NCBI RefSeq assembly: GCF_001544495.1
Contig: NZ_FCNZ02000014.1
Location: forward strand, 124,001-188,000
Reading direction: 5' to 3'
DNA length: 64,000 bases
Source: Caballeronia telluris
Lineage (GTDB): Bacteria > Pseudomonadota > Gammaproteobacteria > Burkholderiales > Burkholderiaceae
In this document: piece by piece, positions 33,574 through 43,082 of the stretch
Layout: each line of letters opens with the position of its first letter
Position numbering within the stretch: position 1 is the stretch's first letter
The notes under the pieces: model-generated
Seen by the model: only the letters and a program-made list of their open reading frames with translations
Told to the model about the DNA's origin: nothing
Database searches by the model: none
Translations under genes and position numbers: made by a program

Positions 33574-34746
33574 ATGAAAACCACAAAACACTGGGTACGC
33601 ACGAGCATCGCACTGGCAATCGCGGGCATCGCGCTCACGGGCGCAAGCGCCGCGTTCGCGCAGGTGAAGATCGGCGTCACGCTTTCGGCGACGGGGCCGG
33701 CGGCATCGCTTGGCATTCCCGAGAAAAATACAATCGCATTGTTGCCGAAGGAAATCGGCGGCAAGTCGGTCGAGTACATCGTGCTCGACGACGGCTCCGA
33801 CACGAGCCGCGCCGTGCAGAACACCCGCAAGCTGATCGACGAAGACCACGTCGACGCGATCATCGGCTCGACCGTTACGCCGAACTCGCTGGCGATGATC
33901 GACGCGGCGTCGTCGGCGAAGACGCCGATGATCTCGATGGCGGCGTCGGCGGCGATCATCTCGCCGATGGACGCGAAGAAGGCCTGGGTCTTCAAGACGC
34001 CGCAGAACGACGCGCTGATGGCCGACGCCATCGCGAGCTATATGGAAAAGCACGGCGTGAAGACGGTCGGCTTCATCGGTTTCGCGGATGCCTATGGCGA
34101 CGGCTGGTACAACGTGTTCAGCGCGGCCGCCACGGCGCACAAGCTGAAGATCGTCACGAGCGAGCGCTACAACCGCACCGATACGTCGGTAACCGGCCAG
34201 GTGCTGAAGACGATGGGCGCGAATCCGGACGCGGTGCTGATCGCGGGCGCGGGCACGCCTTCCGCGCTGCCGGCGAAGGTGCTCAAGGAGCGCGGCTTCA
34301 AGGGCAAGGTCTATCAGACGCACGGCGTCGCGAACAACGACTTCCTGCGCGTGTGCGGCAAGGATTGTGAAGGCGAGCTGCTGCCCGCCGGTCCGGTTCT
34401 CGTGACCGATCAGTTGCCGGACAGCAACCCGGTGAAGAAGTCGTCGGCCGCCTATAAGAATGCCTACGAGAAAGCCTATGGCGCGGGTTCGCTCTCGACG
34501 TTCGGCGGTCACGCGTGGGATGCGGGCCAGATGCTCCAGCGCGCGATTCCCGAAGCGCTGAAGAAGGCCCAGCCGGGTACGGAAGCGTTCCGCGAGGCGT
34601 TGCGCGCGTCGCTGGAAAGTCTCAAGGATCTTCCGGTCGCGCACGGCATCATGAACATGACGCCGACCGATCACAACGGCTTCGACGACCGCGCGCGCGT
34701 GATGGTGCAGATCGTCGACGGCAAGTGGAAGCTGCAGAACGACTGA
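33574..34746 (+). CDS. Substrate-binding protein B of the second liv system (tandem paralog)
   Basis: 390 residues with a signal peptide (MKTTKHWVRTSIALAIAGIA through AFA). It shares SATGPAASLGIPEKN, LLPKEI, GSTVTPNSLAMID, WVFKTPQND, HGVANNDFLRVCGKDCEG and GGHAWDAG with the gene before it, so the pair arose by duplication. Differences cluster in the middle, where ligand loops lie, which allows for different ligands. ATG 33574 has GGAGACAGG upstream. The permease gene follows after 129 bases. Confidence 0.91.
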   Translation: MKTTKHWVRTSIALAIAGIALTGASAAFAQVKIGVTLSATGPAASLGIPEKNTIALLPKEIGGKSVEYIVLDDGSDTSRAVQNTRKLIDEDHVDAIIGSTVTPNSLAMIDAASSAKTPMISMAASAAIISPMDAKKAWVFKTPQNDALMADAIASYMEKHGVKTVGFIGFADAYGDGWYNVFSAAATAHKLKIVTSERYNRTDTSVTGQVLKTMGANPDAVLIAGAGTPSALPAKVLKERGFKGKVYQTHGVANNDFLRVCGKDCEGELLPAGPVLVTDQLPDSNPVKKSSAAYKNAYEKAYGAGSLSTFGGHAWDAGQMLQRAIPEALKKAQPGTEAFREALRASLESLKDLPVAHGIMNMTPTDHNGFDDRARVMVQIVDGKWKLQND

Positions 34747-34875
34747 CGCGTTTTCGATGCGCCTTTGACCGGGCGCGTCTCGTTGTCGAAAGCGGCGCGC
34801 CGGGTGGATCGGCGCGCCGCTTTCCCATGTTTTGCCGCGCTTTTTCCTGCGGCGAGCCGATTTCAAAGAGGAAGT

Positions 34876-35931
34876 ATGGACTTATCGATTGCGGCGATTC
34901 TCGCGCAAGACGGGATCACCACGGGCGCGATCTACGCGTTGCTCGCGCTCGCACTGGTGCTCGTTTTTTCCGTGACACGCGTCATTTTCATTCCGCAGGG
35001 CGAGTTCGTCGCGTATGGCGCGCTCACGCTCGCCGCGCTGCAAACCCAGAAACTCCCCGCGACGTGCTATCTGCTGCTGGCAATGGGTGCGGGCTGCTTC
35101 GTCGCGGAACTGGCCGGCATCGTGCGACACCCGTCGCGCTATCGGCACATTGCGCGCACGCTCGTGGCGCTCGCGGGCAAATATCTGCTGTTCCCGGTCG
35201 CGGTCTACGCGCTCGCGCAGGGCGTGTTCATGCAGACCCTGCCGATGGTCGCGCAGATCGGGCTCACGCTTCTGATCGTCGTGCCGATGGGGCCGTTCGT
35301 GTATCGGCTCGCCTATGAACCGATCGCGGAGGCGAGCACGCTCTTGCTGCTGATCGTCGCGGTGGCGGTGCACTTCGCGATGGTCGGACTCGGACTCGTG
35401 ATGTTCGGCGCGGAAGGATCGCGCACGACGCCGTTCTCGGACGTCAACTTCACGCTCGGCTCGGTAATGGTTTCGGGCCAGAGCCTGTGGGTGGTCGGCA
35501 CGGCTGTCGTGCTGATCGTCGCGCTGTATCTCTACTTCGATCGCTCGATTTCAGGCAAGGCGCTCAGGGCGACGTCGGTGAACCGGCTGGGCGCGCTTCT
35601 GGTAGGCATAGGAACGACGCAGGCCGGGCGGCTGGCATTCACGCTCGCAGCGGGTCTCGGCGCGCTCTGCGGCGTCCTGGTGGCCCCGATTACGACGATT
35701 TACTACGACTCGGGCTTCCTGATCGGCCTGAAGGGGTTCGTTGGGGCAATCGTCGGCGGTCTGGTGAGTTATCCGCTGGCGGCGGCGGGTTCGCTACTCG
35801 TCGGCCTGCTGGAATCGTATTCGTCGTTCTGGGCGAGTGCTTACAAGGAGGTGATCGTTTTCACGCTGATCATTCCGGTGCTGCTGTGGCGGAGTCTGGC
35901 AAGTCCGCATTCGGAAGAAGAAGAGGAGTGA
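34876..35931 (+). CDS. livH: LivH-type ABC permease of the second liv system
   Basis: 351 residues, longer than a usual LivH (about 300). It starts MDLSIAAILAQDGITTGAIY and has RVIFIPQGEFVAYGAL, then an extra segment of about 55 residues (residues 60-120: LPATCYLLLAMGAGCFVAEL to AQGVFMQTLPM) before LAYEPIAEASTLLLLI. The C-terminal half (LVAPITTIYYDSGFLIGLKGF) is typical. The last residues are SEEEEE. ATG 34876 has AAAGAGGAAG upstream. Confidence 0.9.
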   Translation: MDLSIAAILAQDGITTGAIYALLALALVLVFSVTRVIFIPQGEFVAYGALTLAALQTQKLPATCYLLLAMGAGCFVAELAGIVRHPSRYRHIARTLVALAGKYLLFPVAVYALAQGVFMQTLPMVAQIGLTLLIVVPMGPFVYRLAYEPIAEASTLLLLIVAVAVHFAMVGLGLVMFGAEGSRTTPFSDVNFTLGSVMVSGQSLWVVGTAVVLIVALYLYFDRSISGKALRATSVNRLGALLVGIGTTQAGRLAFTLAAGLGALCGVLVAPITTIYYDSGFLIGLKGFVGAIVGGLVSYPLAAAGSLLVGLLESYSSFWASAYKEVIVFTLIIPVLLWRSLASPHSEEEEE

Positions 35932-35935
35932 AGCG

Positions 35936-37720
35936 ATGAAATTCCTGATCCGGAACAAGTTCTTTTGGATTTTCCTGCTGGTGGTGTTCGCGCTGCCGGT
36001 CTTGCCGCAGCCGATCCGCGTGCCCGAATACTGGGTGACGCTGCTCAACTACATCGGTCTCTACTCCATCGTCGCGATCGGCCTCGTGCTGCTGACCGGG
36101 ATCGGCGGGATGACGAGCTTCGGGCAGGCGGCATTCGTGGGCGTCGGCGCCTACACGACGGCCTTCCTCACGACGCAGTTCGGCGTGTCGCCGTGGCTCG
36201 CATTGATCGTCGGCATCGTGCTCACGGCGTTCATCGCGCTGCTGCTCGGCATGGTGACGATGCGGCTGTCCGGCCACTTCCTGCCGCTCGGGACGATTGC
36301 CTGGGGACTGTCGCTGTTCTTCCTGTTCGGCAACCTCGAATTGCTCGGCAAGTACGACGGCATCAACGGTATTCCTGTGCTGAACCTGTTCGGGTGGCAT
36401 CTGGAATCGGGCCGCAGCATTTACTACCTGATCTGGGTGGTGGTGCTGCTGTCGGTCGTGTCTGTTCAGAATCTGCTTAATAGTCGGCCGGGCCGCGCCA
36501 TTCGCGCGCTGCGTGGCGGCGGAACGATGGCCGAAGCGATGGGCGTGAACACGGCGTGGATGCGCGTCGTGATCTTCGTGTATGCGGCGGTGCTGGCGGC
36601 GATTTCAGGTTTTCTTTACGCGCATCTTCAGCGTGCGGTGAATCCGACGCCGTTCGGCCTGAACCACGGCATCGAATTCCTGTTCATGGCGGTCGTGGGC
36701 GGGGTGTCGCATGTGTGGGGTGCGGTTCTCGGTGCGACGATTCTCACCGTTCTGCAGGACTATCTCCAGACGCTGCTTCCGAAGCTTCTTGGCGCGAACG
36801 GCAACTTCGAAATCATCGTGTTCGGCGTGCTGATGGTCCTGCTGCTCCAGTACGCGCGGCAAGGCGTCTGGCCGTTCGTGTCGCGGCTGTTTCCGCGCGG
36901 GCCGCGCGCGCATGTGCCGGACCACGCTGAGGCACTGCCGCAGCGCAACAAGCCGGCGACGGGCGAGCGGCTTCTCGTCGTCGATAAGGCGCGCAAGGAG
37001 TTCGGCGGCCTCGTCGCGGTCAACGACGTGAGTTTCGAGGTCAAGGCGGGCGAGATCATCGGCCTGATCGGACCGAACGGCGCGGGAAAGTCGACGACAT
37101 TCAATCTCGTCACGGGCGTGCTTCAGGCGACGAGCGGTTCGATTACCTTCCACGGCGAGCGAATCGACTCGCTGACTTCACGTGAAATCGTGAAACGCGG
37201 CATCGGGCGGACGTTTCAGCACGTGAAGTTACTGCCGGGCATGACTGTGCTGGAGAACGTCGCGATCGGGGCGCATTTGCGCGGCAATACGGGCGTCTGG
37301 AGAAGCATCGCGAAGCTGAACGCAGCTGAGGAAGCGCGCCTCATGGCGGAGGCCGCGAAGCAAATTGCACGCGTCGGTTTGGCAAAGCATCTATACGACG
37401 AAGCTGGCAGCTTGGCGCTGGGTCAGCAGCGCATCCTGGAAATCGCGCGGGCGCTGTGTTGCGATCCGACGCTGTTGCTTCTCGATGAGCCGGCGGCAGG
37501 ACTTCGTTATCAGGAGAAACTTCAACTTGCGGAGCTGCTTCGGAAACTGAAGACGGAAGGGATGAGCGTTTTGCTTGTCGAGCACGACATGGATTTCGTG
37601 ATGAATCTGACGGACCGCTTGGTCGTGATGGAGTTTGGCACGCGGATCGCAGAAGGTCTGCCGCAAGACGTGCAGAAAGATCCGGCGGTTCTCGAAGCGT
37701 ATCTGGGTGGGGTGGAGTGA
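35936..37720 (+). CDS. LivM-LivG fusion: permease joined to ABC ATPase
   Basis: 594 residues in one frame. Residues about 1-325 are a LivM permease ([41 protein letters not shown]). A linker of about 25 residues leads to a LivG ATPase at about 340-594 with Walker [16 protein letters not shown], signature-like [15 protein letters not shown], Walker [12 protein letters not shown] and VEHDMDFV. The fusion ties the ATPase to one side of the pore. It starts four bases after the preceding stop and ends two bases before livF. A TTCACGTGAA core (37177-37186) inside it resembles half of a parS site. Confidence 0.93.
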   Translation: MKFLIRNKFFWIFLLVVFALPVLPQPIRVPEYWVTLLNYIGLYSIVAIGLVLLTGIGGMTSFGQAAFVGVGAYTTAFLTTQFGVSPWLALIVGIVLTAFIALLLGMVTMRLSGHFLPLGTIAWGLSLFFLFGNLELLGKYDGINGIPVLNLFGWHLESGRSIYYLIWVVVLLSVVSVQNLLNSRPGRAIRALRGGGTMAEAMGVNTAWMRVVIFVYAAVLAAISGFLYAHLQRAVNPTPFGLNHGIEFLFMAVVGGVSHVWGAVLGATILTVLQDYLQTLLPKLLGANGNFEIIVFGVLMVLLLQYARQGVWPFVSRLFPRGPRAHVPDHAEALPQRNKPATGERLLVVDKARKEFGGLVAVNDVSFEVKAGEIIGLIGPNGAGKSTTFNLVTGVLQATSGSITFHGERIDSLTSREIVKRGIGRTFQHVKLLPGMTVLENVAIGAHLRGNTGVWRSIAKLNAAEEARLMAEAAKQIARVGLAKHLYDEAGSLALGQQRILEIARALCCDPTLLLLDEPAAGLRYQEKLQLAELLRKLKTEGMSVLLVEHDMDFVMNLTDRLVVMEFGTRIAEGLPQDVQKDPAVLEAYLGGVE

Positions 37721-37721
37721 G

Positions 37722-38486
37722 ATGAATCAAGCAATCAACGCGACCGAGCCGATTTTGCAGGTCAGCGACTTGTCAGTGCGGTACGGGAAAGTCGAGGCAT
37801 TGCACCAAGGCAAGCTGTCGGTCGGCGCGGGGCAGATCGTTTCGGTGATCGGGCCGAACGGGGCGGGTAAATCCACGTTGCTCAACGCGATCATGGGCGC
37901 TTTGCCGTCGACGGGACACGCCAAGGGCGTAGTCCGGTATCTCGGCGACGACATTTCGTCGTTGGAAATCGAGCGCCGTGTTTCACGCGGAATGTGCCTG
38001 GTGCCCGAGAAACGCGAGCTCTTCGCCAGCATGACCGTAGAAGACAATCTGGTTCTCGGCGCGTATCGTCGAAAACGTGCCGGCGAGCGAAATTATCTCG
38101 ATCAGTTGCCGCATGTCTTCGAACTATTTCCGCGGCTGAAAGAGCGAAGGAAGCAGGCTTCGGGCACGCTCTCGGGGGGCGAGCGCCAGATGCTTGCGGT
38201 AGGACGCGCCTTGATGGCAAAACCGCAACTGCTGATGCTCGATGAGCCGAGCCTTGGACTGGCGCCGCTGATCGTGAAGGAAATCTTCCATATCATCAGT
38301 GCATTACGTGAAACGGGCGTCGCGACCTTGTTGATCGAGCAAAACGCGCGTGCCGCGCTGCAGATTTCCGACTACGGCTACGTGTTGGAAACCGGCGAAT
38401 TCGCAATGGAAGGGCAGGCGACCGATCTGGCGCACAATCGGAGAGTCATCGAAACTTATCTTGGCCTTGCGAAGAAAGCCGTTTAG
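37722..38486 (+). CDS. livF: LivF-type ABC ATPase of the second liv system
   Basis: 254 residues. Walker [17 protein letters not shown] is canonical here, unlike the Arg variant in the first operon. Signature is GTLSGGERQMLAVGRAL, Walker B LLMLDEPSLGLAP and the LivF-type VEQN appears as IEQNARAAL. ATG 37722 lies one base after the fusion gene stop. It is the last gene before the parS-bearing terminator. Confidence 0.93.
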   Translation: MNQAINATEPILQVSDLSVRYGKVEALHQGKLSVGAGQIVSVIGPNGAGKSTLLNAIMGALPSTGHAKGVVRYLGDDISSLEIERRVSRGMCLVPEKRELFASMTVEDNLVLGAYRRKRAGERNYLDQLPHVFELFPRLKERRKQASGTLSGGERQMLAVGRALMAKPQLLMLDEPSLGLAPLIVKEIFHIISALRETGVATLLIEQNARAALQISDYGYVLETGEFAMEGQATDLAHNRRVIETYLGLAKKAV

Positions 38487-38507
38487 GACAGCGCAAGCCC
38501 ATTTTTG

Positions 38508-38541
38508 ACGGCGTGTTTCACGTGAAACACGCCGTTTTTTT
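38508..38541 (+). terminator. Terminator whose stem is a perfect 28-bp palindrome containing parS
   Basis: The palindrome at 38508-38535 is flanked by T to 38541. Folded as RNA it gives a stem of about 12 bp with a very small loop at CACGTG. It lies 22 bases after the livF stop and is the only terminator candidate of the second liv operon. Confidence 0.75.
38514..38529. promoter_or_regulatory. parS: parS centromere site 1
   Basis: TGTTTCACGTGAAACA, the perfect 16-bp palindrome bound by chromosomal ParB proteins. It lies upstream of mnmG, 2.9 kb from parA, and forms the core of the terminator palindrome. Confidence 0.92.
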
Positions 38542-38585
38542 ATCGTTAGCCGACCGGCCTGAATTCGAGTGCAAAGCATAAGCGA

Positions 38586-38591
38586 TATAAT
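38586..38591 (+). promoter_or_regulatory. Candidate -10 element of the mnmG operon
   Basis: Exact TATAAT within GCGATATAATCG, about 50 bases before the mnmG ATG. The -35 region (near TTCGAG, 38564-38569) is poor. Confidence 0.45.
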
Positions 38592-38639
38592 CGCGAGATA
38601 TTTCTCTCAAGGCTCGCGTCATTCGCACGCGAAATTCTC

Positions 38640-40601
38640 ATGCTTTTTCCGACAGAATTCGACGTGATCGTCGTTGGCGGTGGTCACGCAGGCACGGAAG
38701 CCGCGTTGGCTTCGGCTCGAATGGGCTGCAAGACACTACTGCTTACCCATAATATCGAGACGCTCGGCCAAATGAGCTGCAATCCGTCGATTGGCGGCAT
38801 CGGCAAGGGACATCTGGTCAAGGAAGTCGACGCCCTCGGCGGCGCGATGGCTGCCGCGACGGACGAGGCGGGCATACAGTTCCGCGTCCTCAACTCGTCG
38901 AAGGGGCCGGCTGTGCGGGCGACGCGTGCTCAAGCGGACCGTCTGCTGTACAAGCAAGCGATTCGGCATCGCCTCGAAAATCAGCCCAATCTTTGGTTGT
39001 TCCAGCAAGCTGTCGACGATCTGATCGTGGAAGGCGATCGGGTGGTGGGCGCTGTGACCCAAGTAGGTGTCCAATTCCGAGCGCCCGCCGTTGTGCTAAC
39101 CGCCGGTACGTTTCTGGATGGAAAAATCCACGTTGGTCTGAATAACTACACGGGCGGTCGAGCGGGCGATCCGGCTGCGGTTTCTCTGTCGGCTCGCCTG
39201 AAGGAGCTGAAGCTGCCGCAAGGACGGCTCAAGACGGGAACACCGCCGCGAATCGACGGTAGAACAATCGACTATTCGAAGCTCGAAGAGCAGCCCGGTG
39301 ATCTCGATCCGATCCCGGTTTTCTCGTTTTTGGGCCGAGTGGCGCAGCATCCGCGGCAAATGCCGTGTTGGGTTACGCATACGAACGGTCGCACGCACGA
39401 CATTATTCGTGCAGGACTGGATCGCTCACCGATGTATACGGGCGTGATCGAAGGGGTGGGCCCGCGTTATTGCCCGTCCATCGAAGACAAAATCCATCGT
39501 TTTGCGTCTAAAGACGCGCATCAGATCTTCCTGGAACCCGAAGGCCTCACCACGAACGAGTTTTATCCGAATGGCATTTCAACAAGTTTGCCCTTCGACG
39601 TCCAGTTGGAACTCGTGCGCTCGATGGTCGGACTCGAACACGCACACATTCTGCGACCGGGCTATGCCATCGAGTACGATTATTTCGATCCGCGGGCGCT
39701 GAAGGCCTCCCTCGAGACCAAAGCGATCGGTGGTCTGTTCTTCGCCGGACAAATCAACGGGACCACGGGCTACGAAGAGGCGGCCGCACAGGGTTTGTTG
39801 GCGGGGATCAACGCAGGGTTGCAAGCGCAAGGGAAGGAAGCGTGGACGCCGCGTCGTGACGAAGCCTACTTAGGCGTGCTGGTCGACGATCTGGTGACGC
39901 GTGGAGTTTCCGAACCATACCGCATGTTCACTAGCCGCGCGGAGTATCGCCTTTCGCTGCGAGAAGACAACGCCGACATGCGATTGACCGAGATCGGGTG
40001 GAAGCTCGGCGTTGTCGATGACGTGCGTTGGGACGCGTTCAGTCGAAAGCGCGAGGCTGTTTCACGTGAAACAGAGCGTCTCCGGACGACATGGGTCAAC
40101 CCCAAAAAGCTTCCCCCGGAAGAGGCGACCGCGCTCCTCGGAAAGCCAATCGACCACGAATACAGTCTTGCGGAGTTACTTCGCCGCCCGGGCGTTTCTT
40201 ATGAAGGAATTTGCGCACTTCGTGACGGCACATGTGGCCCGGAAGCCGCTCTCGCTGACGATCCGGTATTGCTCGCGCAGATCAGGGAGCAAATCGAAAT
40301 CGGCGTGAAGTATCAGGGCTACATTGATCGTCAAGCCGGTGAGATCGAGCGAAACGGTTCGCAGGAAAACACGCGCCTTCCAGAAGGAATCGACTATGCG
40401 GAGGTGCGCGGATTGTCGTTCGAAGCCCGCCAAAAGCTCACGCAGCATCGGCCGGAGACGATAGGCCAGGCCTCGCGCATTTCGGGGATCACGCCTGCCG
40501 CGATTTCACTCCTCATGGTTCATCTAAAGCGCGGCCTCGGACGGCGCGCTGCGGCTGGCAGCACGGACACCGGCAGCGGTAACGCGCCGGCGGCCCAATG
40601 A
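38640..40601 (+). CDS. mnmG: MnmG (GidA), tRNA uridine 5-carboxymethylaminomethyl enzyme
   Basis: 653 residues. With MnmE, this FAD/NADH enzyme installs the cmnm5 group on wobble uridine 34 of several tRNAs. The N-terminus [23 protein letters not shown] is the FAD-binding motif. [55 protein letters not shown] and [17 protein letters not shown] are all present. It is the first gene of mnmG-rsmG-parA-parB and overlaps rsmG by four bases. A parS site lies inside the gene at 40058-40073. The last about 20 residues (Gly/Ser/Thr/Ala-rich) look disordered. Confidence 0.98.
   Translation: MLFPTEFDVIVVGGGHAGTEAALASARMGCKTLLLTHNIETLGQMSCNPSIGGIGKGHLVKEVDALGGAMAAATDEAGIQFRVLNSSKGPAVRATRAQADRLLYKQAIRHRLENQPNLWLFQQAVDDLIVEGDRVVGAVTQVGVQFRAPAVVLTAGTFLDGKIHVGLNNYTGGRAGDPAAVSLSARLKELKLPQGRLKTGTPPRIDGRTIDYSKLEEQPGDLDPIPVFSFLGRVAQHPRQMPCWVTHTNGRTHDIIRAGLDRSPMYTGVIEGVGPRYCPSIEDKIHRFASKDAHQIFLEPEGLTTNEFYPNGISTSLPFDVQLELVRSMVGLEHAHILRPGYAIEYDYFDPRALKASLETKAIGGLFFAGQINGTTGYEEAAAQGLLAGINAGLQAQGKEAWTPRRDEAYLGVLVDDLVTRGVSEPYRMFTSRAEYRLSLREDNADMRLTEIGWKLGVVDDVRWDAFSRKREAVSRETERLRTTWVNPKKLPPEEATALLGKPIDHEYSLAELLRRPGVSYEGICALRDGTCGPEAALADDPVLLAQIREQIEIGVKYQGYIDRQAGEIERNGSQENTRLPEGIDYAEVRGLSFEARQKLTQHRPETIGQASRISGITPAAISLLMVHLKRGLGRRAAAGSTDTGSGNAPAAQ
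40058..40073. promoter_or_regulatory. parS: parS centromere site 2, inside mnmG
   Basis: TGTTTCACGTGAAACA again, identical to site 1 and 1.5 kb from it, within coding sequence (protein reads [10 protein letters not shown]). It is 1.3 kb from parA. Confidence 0.92.
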
Positions 40602-41281
40602 CGGGTCGCACGGGCGGAATGCCCGGTGCGGAAGCCCTTCAACCGCTCCTGCGGGAAGGCGCCGCCGAATTGGGGCTCTCGTTGTCCGACGCCGTGCAGC
40701 GGAAGCTGATCGACTACGTCGCCATGCTGGCCAAGTGGAACGCCGTCTACAACCTGACGGCGATCCGCGATCCGCGCCAGATGCTGATCCAGCACATTCT
40801 CGATTCGCTCGCGATTATTCCCGCGCTGTCCAGGCGTGGACCGTCGACTGCGCTCGACGTCGGTTCGGGCGGCGGCCTTCCGGGCATCGTCATGGCGATC
40901 GTCTTGCCCGACTTGCGGGTCACGTTGAACGACATCGTTCATAAAAAAACCGCCTTCCAGTCGCAAGTGAAGGTGCAGCTTGGTCTGACAAATCTCTCCG
41001 TGGTCACCGGCCGCGTCGAGAATTTGCGGCCCGGGGTCGAAGTGCCTGGGAAATTCGATGTAATCGTGTCGCGCGCGTTCGCAGAGCTCACCGATTTCGT
41101 TACACTTGCGCGTCACCTGGTTGCCGACGAAGGCCGCATCTTCGCGATGAAAGGCATCCGACCGGAAGCCGAAATCGCGCGACTTCCGGAAGGCGCAACC
41201 GTGCTCGACATCGAGCGGTTGAACGTACCGATGCTCGACGCGGAACGGCATCTGGTTGAAATCGCTGTCGCACCGCAATGA
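40598..41281 (+). CDS. rsmG: RsmG (GidB), 16S rRNA m7G527 methyltransferase
   Basis: 227 residues. It methylates N7 of G527 in 16S rRNA; loss gives low-level streptomycin resistance in other bacteria. The SAM site is [18 protein letters not shown] at about residue 80. [20 protein letters not shown] and [14 protein letters not shown] are family motifs. The ATG overlaps the mnmG stop (ATGA). The frame has two other early Met codons; the start at 40598 is favoured by coupling. Confidence 0.96.
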   Translation: MTGRTGGMPGAEALQPLLREGAAELGLSLSDAVQRKLIDYVAMLAKWNAVYNLTAIRDPRQMLIQHILDSLAIIPALSRRGPSTALDVGSGGGLPGIVMAIVLPDLRVTLNDIVHKKTAFQSQVKVQLGLTNLSVVTGRVENLRPGVEVPGKFDVIVSRAFAELTDFVTLARHLVADEGRIFAMKGIRPEAEIARLPEGATVLDIERLNVPMLDAERHLVEIAVAPQ

Positions 41282-41364
41282 GTGCCGCAAACGGTATTGA
41301 AATACTCCACGCACGCCGAAACAACGCTGATCTTCTGGCAGCGAAGAAACGAGGACACTAAACG

Positions 41365-42135
41365 ATGGCAAAAATCTTCTGCGTCGCGAATCAGAAGGGC
41401 GGCGTTGGAAAGACGACGACAGCGGTCAATCTCGCAGCGAGCCTTGCGGCGCTCGATCAGCGGGTTCTGTTGATCGATCTGGACCCGCAGGGCAATGCCA
41501 CGATGGGCAGCGGTATCGACAAGTCAGCGTGCGAAAACACGGTTTATGAAGTGCTGGTGGACGGCGTCACGTTGCGCGATGCGCGCACGCGTTCAGAAGC
41601 CGTCAATTACGACGTCCTGCCGGCCAATCGCGAACTGGCCGGCGCGGAAGTGGAACTGGTCGGCATCGACAATCGCGAGCATGTGCTGCGCGCGGCGCTG
41701 GCCGATGTCATCGAAGACTACGATTTCGTGCTGATCGACTGTCCGCCGGCACTTTCCCTGTTGACGCTCAACGGGCTGTGCGCGGCAGACGGCGTGGTCA
41801 TTCCGATGCAGTGCGAGTATTTCGCGCTCGAAGGACTGTCGGATCTCGTCAATACCATCAAGCAGGTTCACGCCAATCTGAACCGCGACCTGAAAGTGAT
41901 CGGCCTGCTGCGGGTCATGTTCGATCCGCGGATCACGCTACAGCAACAGGTTTCCGATCAGTTGAAGGAACATTTCGGCGGCAAGGTGTTCGACGTGGTT
42001 ATTCCGCGCAACGTGCGTCTCGCCGAAGCGCCGAGTTACGGCCTTCCGGGCGTGGTGTTCGACAAGTCGTCTCGCGGCGCGCAGGCCTACATGCAGTTCG
42101 GCACTGAAATGATGGAGCGCGTACGCGCGCTCTGA
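41365..42135 (+). CDS. parA: ParA, chromosome-partitioning ATPase
   Basis: 256 residues, a Walker-type ATPase that forms the DNA-bound gradient used by ParB-parS complexes to move sister origins apart. The deviant Walker A is NQKGGVGKTTTAVNLAA near residue 10, followed by VLLIDLDPQGNATMGSG and VLIDCPPALSLLTLN. It is short, without the extra N-terminal DNA-binding domain of plasmid type Ia ParA, and so is the chromosomal (Soj) type. ATG 41365 is preceded by GAGGACACTAAACG. Confidence 0.98.
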   Translation: MAKIFCVANQKGGVGKTTTAVNLAASLAALDQRVLLIDLDPQGNATMGSGIDKSACENTVYEVLVDGVTLRDARTRSEAVNYDVLPANRELAGAEVELVGIDNREHVLRAALADVIEDYDFVLIDCPPALSLLTLNGLCAADGVVIPMQCEYFALEGLSDLVNTIKQVHANLNRDLKVIGLLRVMFDPRITLQQQVSDQLKEHFGGKVFDVVIPRNVRLAEAPSYGLPGVVFDKSSRGAQAYMQFGTEMMERVRAL

Positions 42136-42178
42136 CCCACACCCAATCGACGCGGCAAAGGCTGCCGGAGGAACCGAG

Positions 42179-43075
42179 ATGAGCGCTGTAATGAAAAAGA
42201 AGGGCTTGGGCCGCGGACTCGACGCGTTGCTGGGCGGCAGTGTCGACATCACGGAGGCCGTGCGCAGCGAAGGCGTGCCGAGCGTGCTGCCGTTGTCGAA
42301 GCTGCAGGCGGGCAAGTATCAGCCGCGCACGCGTATGGACGAGGGCGGGCTGCAGGAACTCGCCGCAAGCATTCGCGCGCAGGGCCTGATGCAGCCGATT
42401 CTCGTGCGCTTGATCGGGCCGGAGCAGTACGAAATCATCGCGGGCGAGCGACGTTTCCGCGCGGCGCGCATTGCCGGACTCGACGAGGTGCCGGTGCTCG
42501 TGAAGAACGTGCCCGATCAGGCGGCCGCTGCGATGGCGCTGATCGAGAACATTCAGCGCGAGGATCTCAATCCGCTGGAAGAGGCGCAGGGCATCCAGCG
42601 TCTGCTCGACGAGTTCGACTTCACGCATGAGCAAGCGGCTGAGTCGGTGGGGCGCTCGCGCAGCGCCGTATCGAACCTCTTGCGTCTGCTGAACTTGGCT
42701 ACGCCGGTCCAGACGATGCTGCTGGCGGGCGACCTCGACATGGGCCACGCGCGCGCGCTGCTCGCCGTCGACGCCGCGACGCAGATTCAATTGGCCAATC
42801 AGGTCGTGAACAAACGCATGTCGGTGCGCGAGACCGAAAAGCTCGTCACGTCGACGACCAAGGAAGTGCCTGCAACCAAGGCGCGCGTGGCGAACGATGG
42901 CGGACGGGACACGCGCAGGCTCGAAGAGGAACTGTCCGACCTGCTGTCGGCGAGCGTGAAGATCAAGGTTGGCGGGCGCGGGCGCGGCAAGCTCACCATC
43001 GACTTCGGCGATCTCGATTCGCTCGAAGGCATTCTCAGCCGGCTGCGCGGCACCGCCGACGCCGCTCGCGCCTGA
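42179..43075 (+). CDS. parB: ParB, parS-binding CTPase
   Basis: 298 residues. It begins MSAVMKKKGLGRGLDALLGG, the ParA-stimulating N-terminus. The CTP-binding/ParB-N domain follows (LPLSKLQAGKYQPRTRMDEGGLQELA-like, IIAGERRFRAARIAG), then the helix-turn-helix (TQEQAAES-like FTHEQAAESVGRSRSAVSNLLRLL) and a C-terminal dimerisation domain (LTIDFGDLDSLEGILSRL). The likely targets are the two parS sites at 38514 and 40058. A Met at residue 5 is an alternative start. Confidence 0.98.
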   Translation: MSAVMKKKGLGRGLDALLGGSVDITEAVRSEGVPSVLPLSKLQAGKYQPRTRMDEGGLQELAASIRAQGLMQPILVRLIGPEQYEIIAGERRFRAARIAGLDEVPVLVKNVPDQAAAAMALIENIQREDLNPLEEAQGIQRLLDEFDFTHEQAAESVGRSRSAVSNLLRLLNLATPVQTMLLAGDLDMGHARALLAVDAATQIQLANQVVNKRMSVRETEKLVTSTTKEVPATKARVANDGGRDTRRLEEELSDLLSASVKIKVGGRGRGKLTIDFGDLDSLEGILSRLRGTADAARA

Positions 43076-43082
43076 GCGCGCC

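Noticed and set aside
37174..37189. Third parS site in the LivM-LivG fusion gene
   Set aside because: Only the TTCACGTGAA core matches; the outer bases differ at five of 16 positions.
37978..37992. parS-like GTTTCACGCGGAAT in livF
   Set aside because: The central CACGTG is broken, so ParB binding is unlikely.
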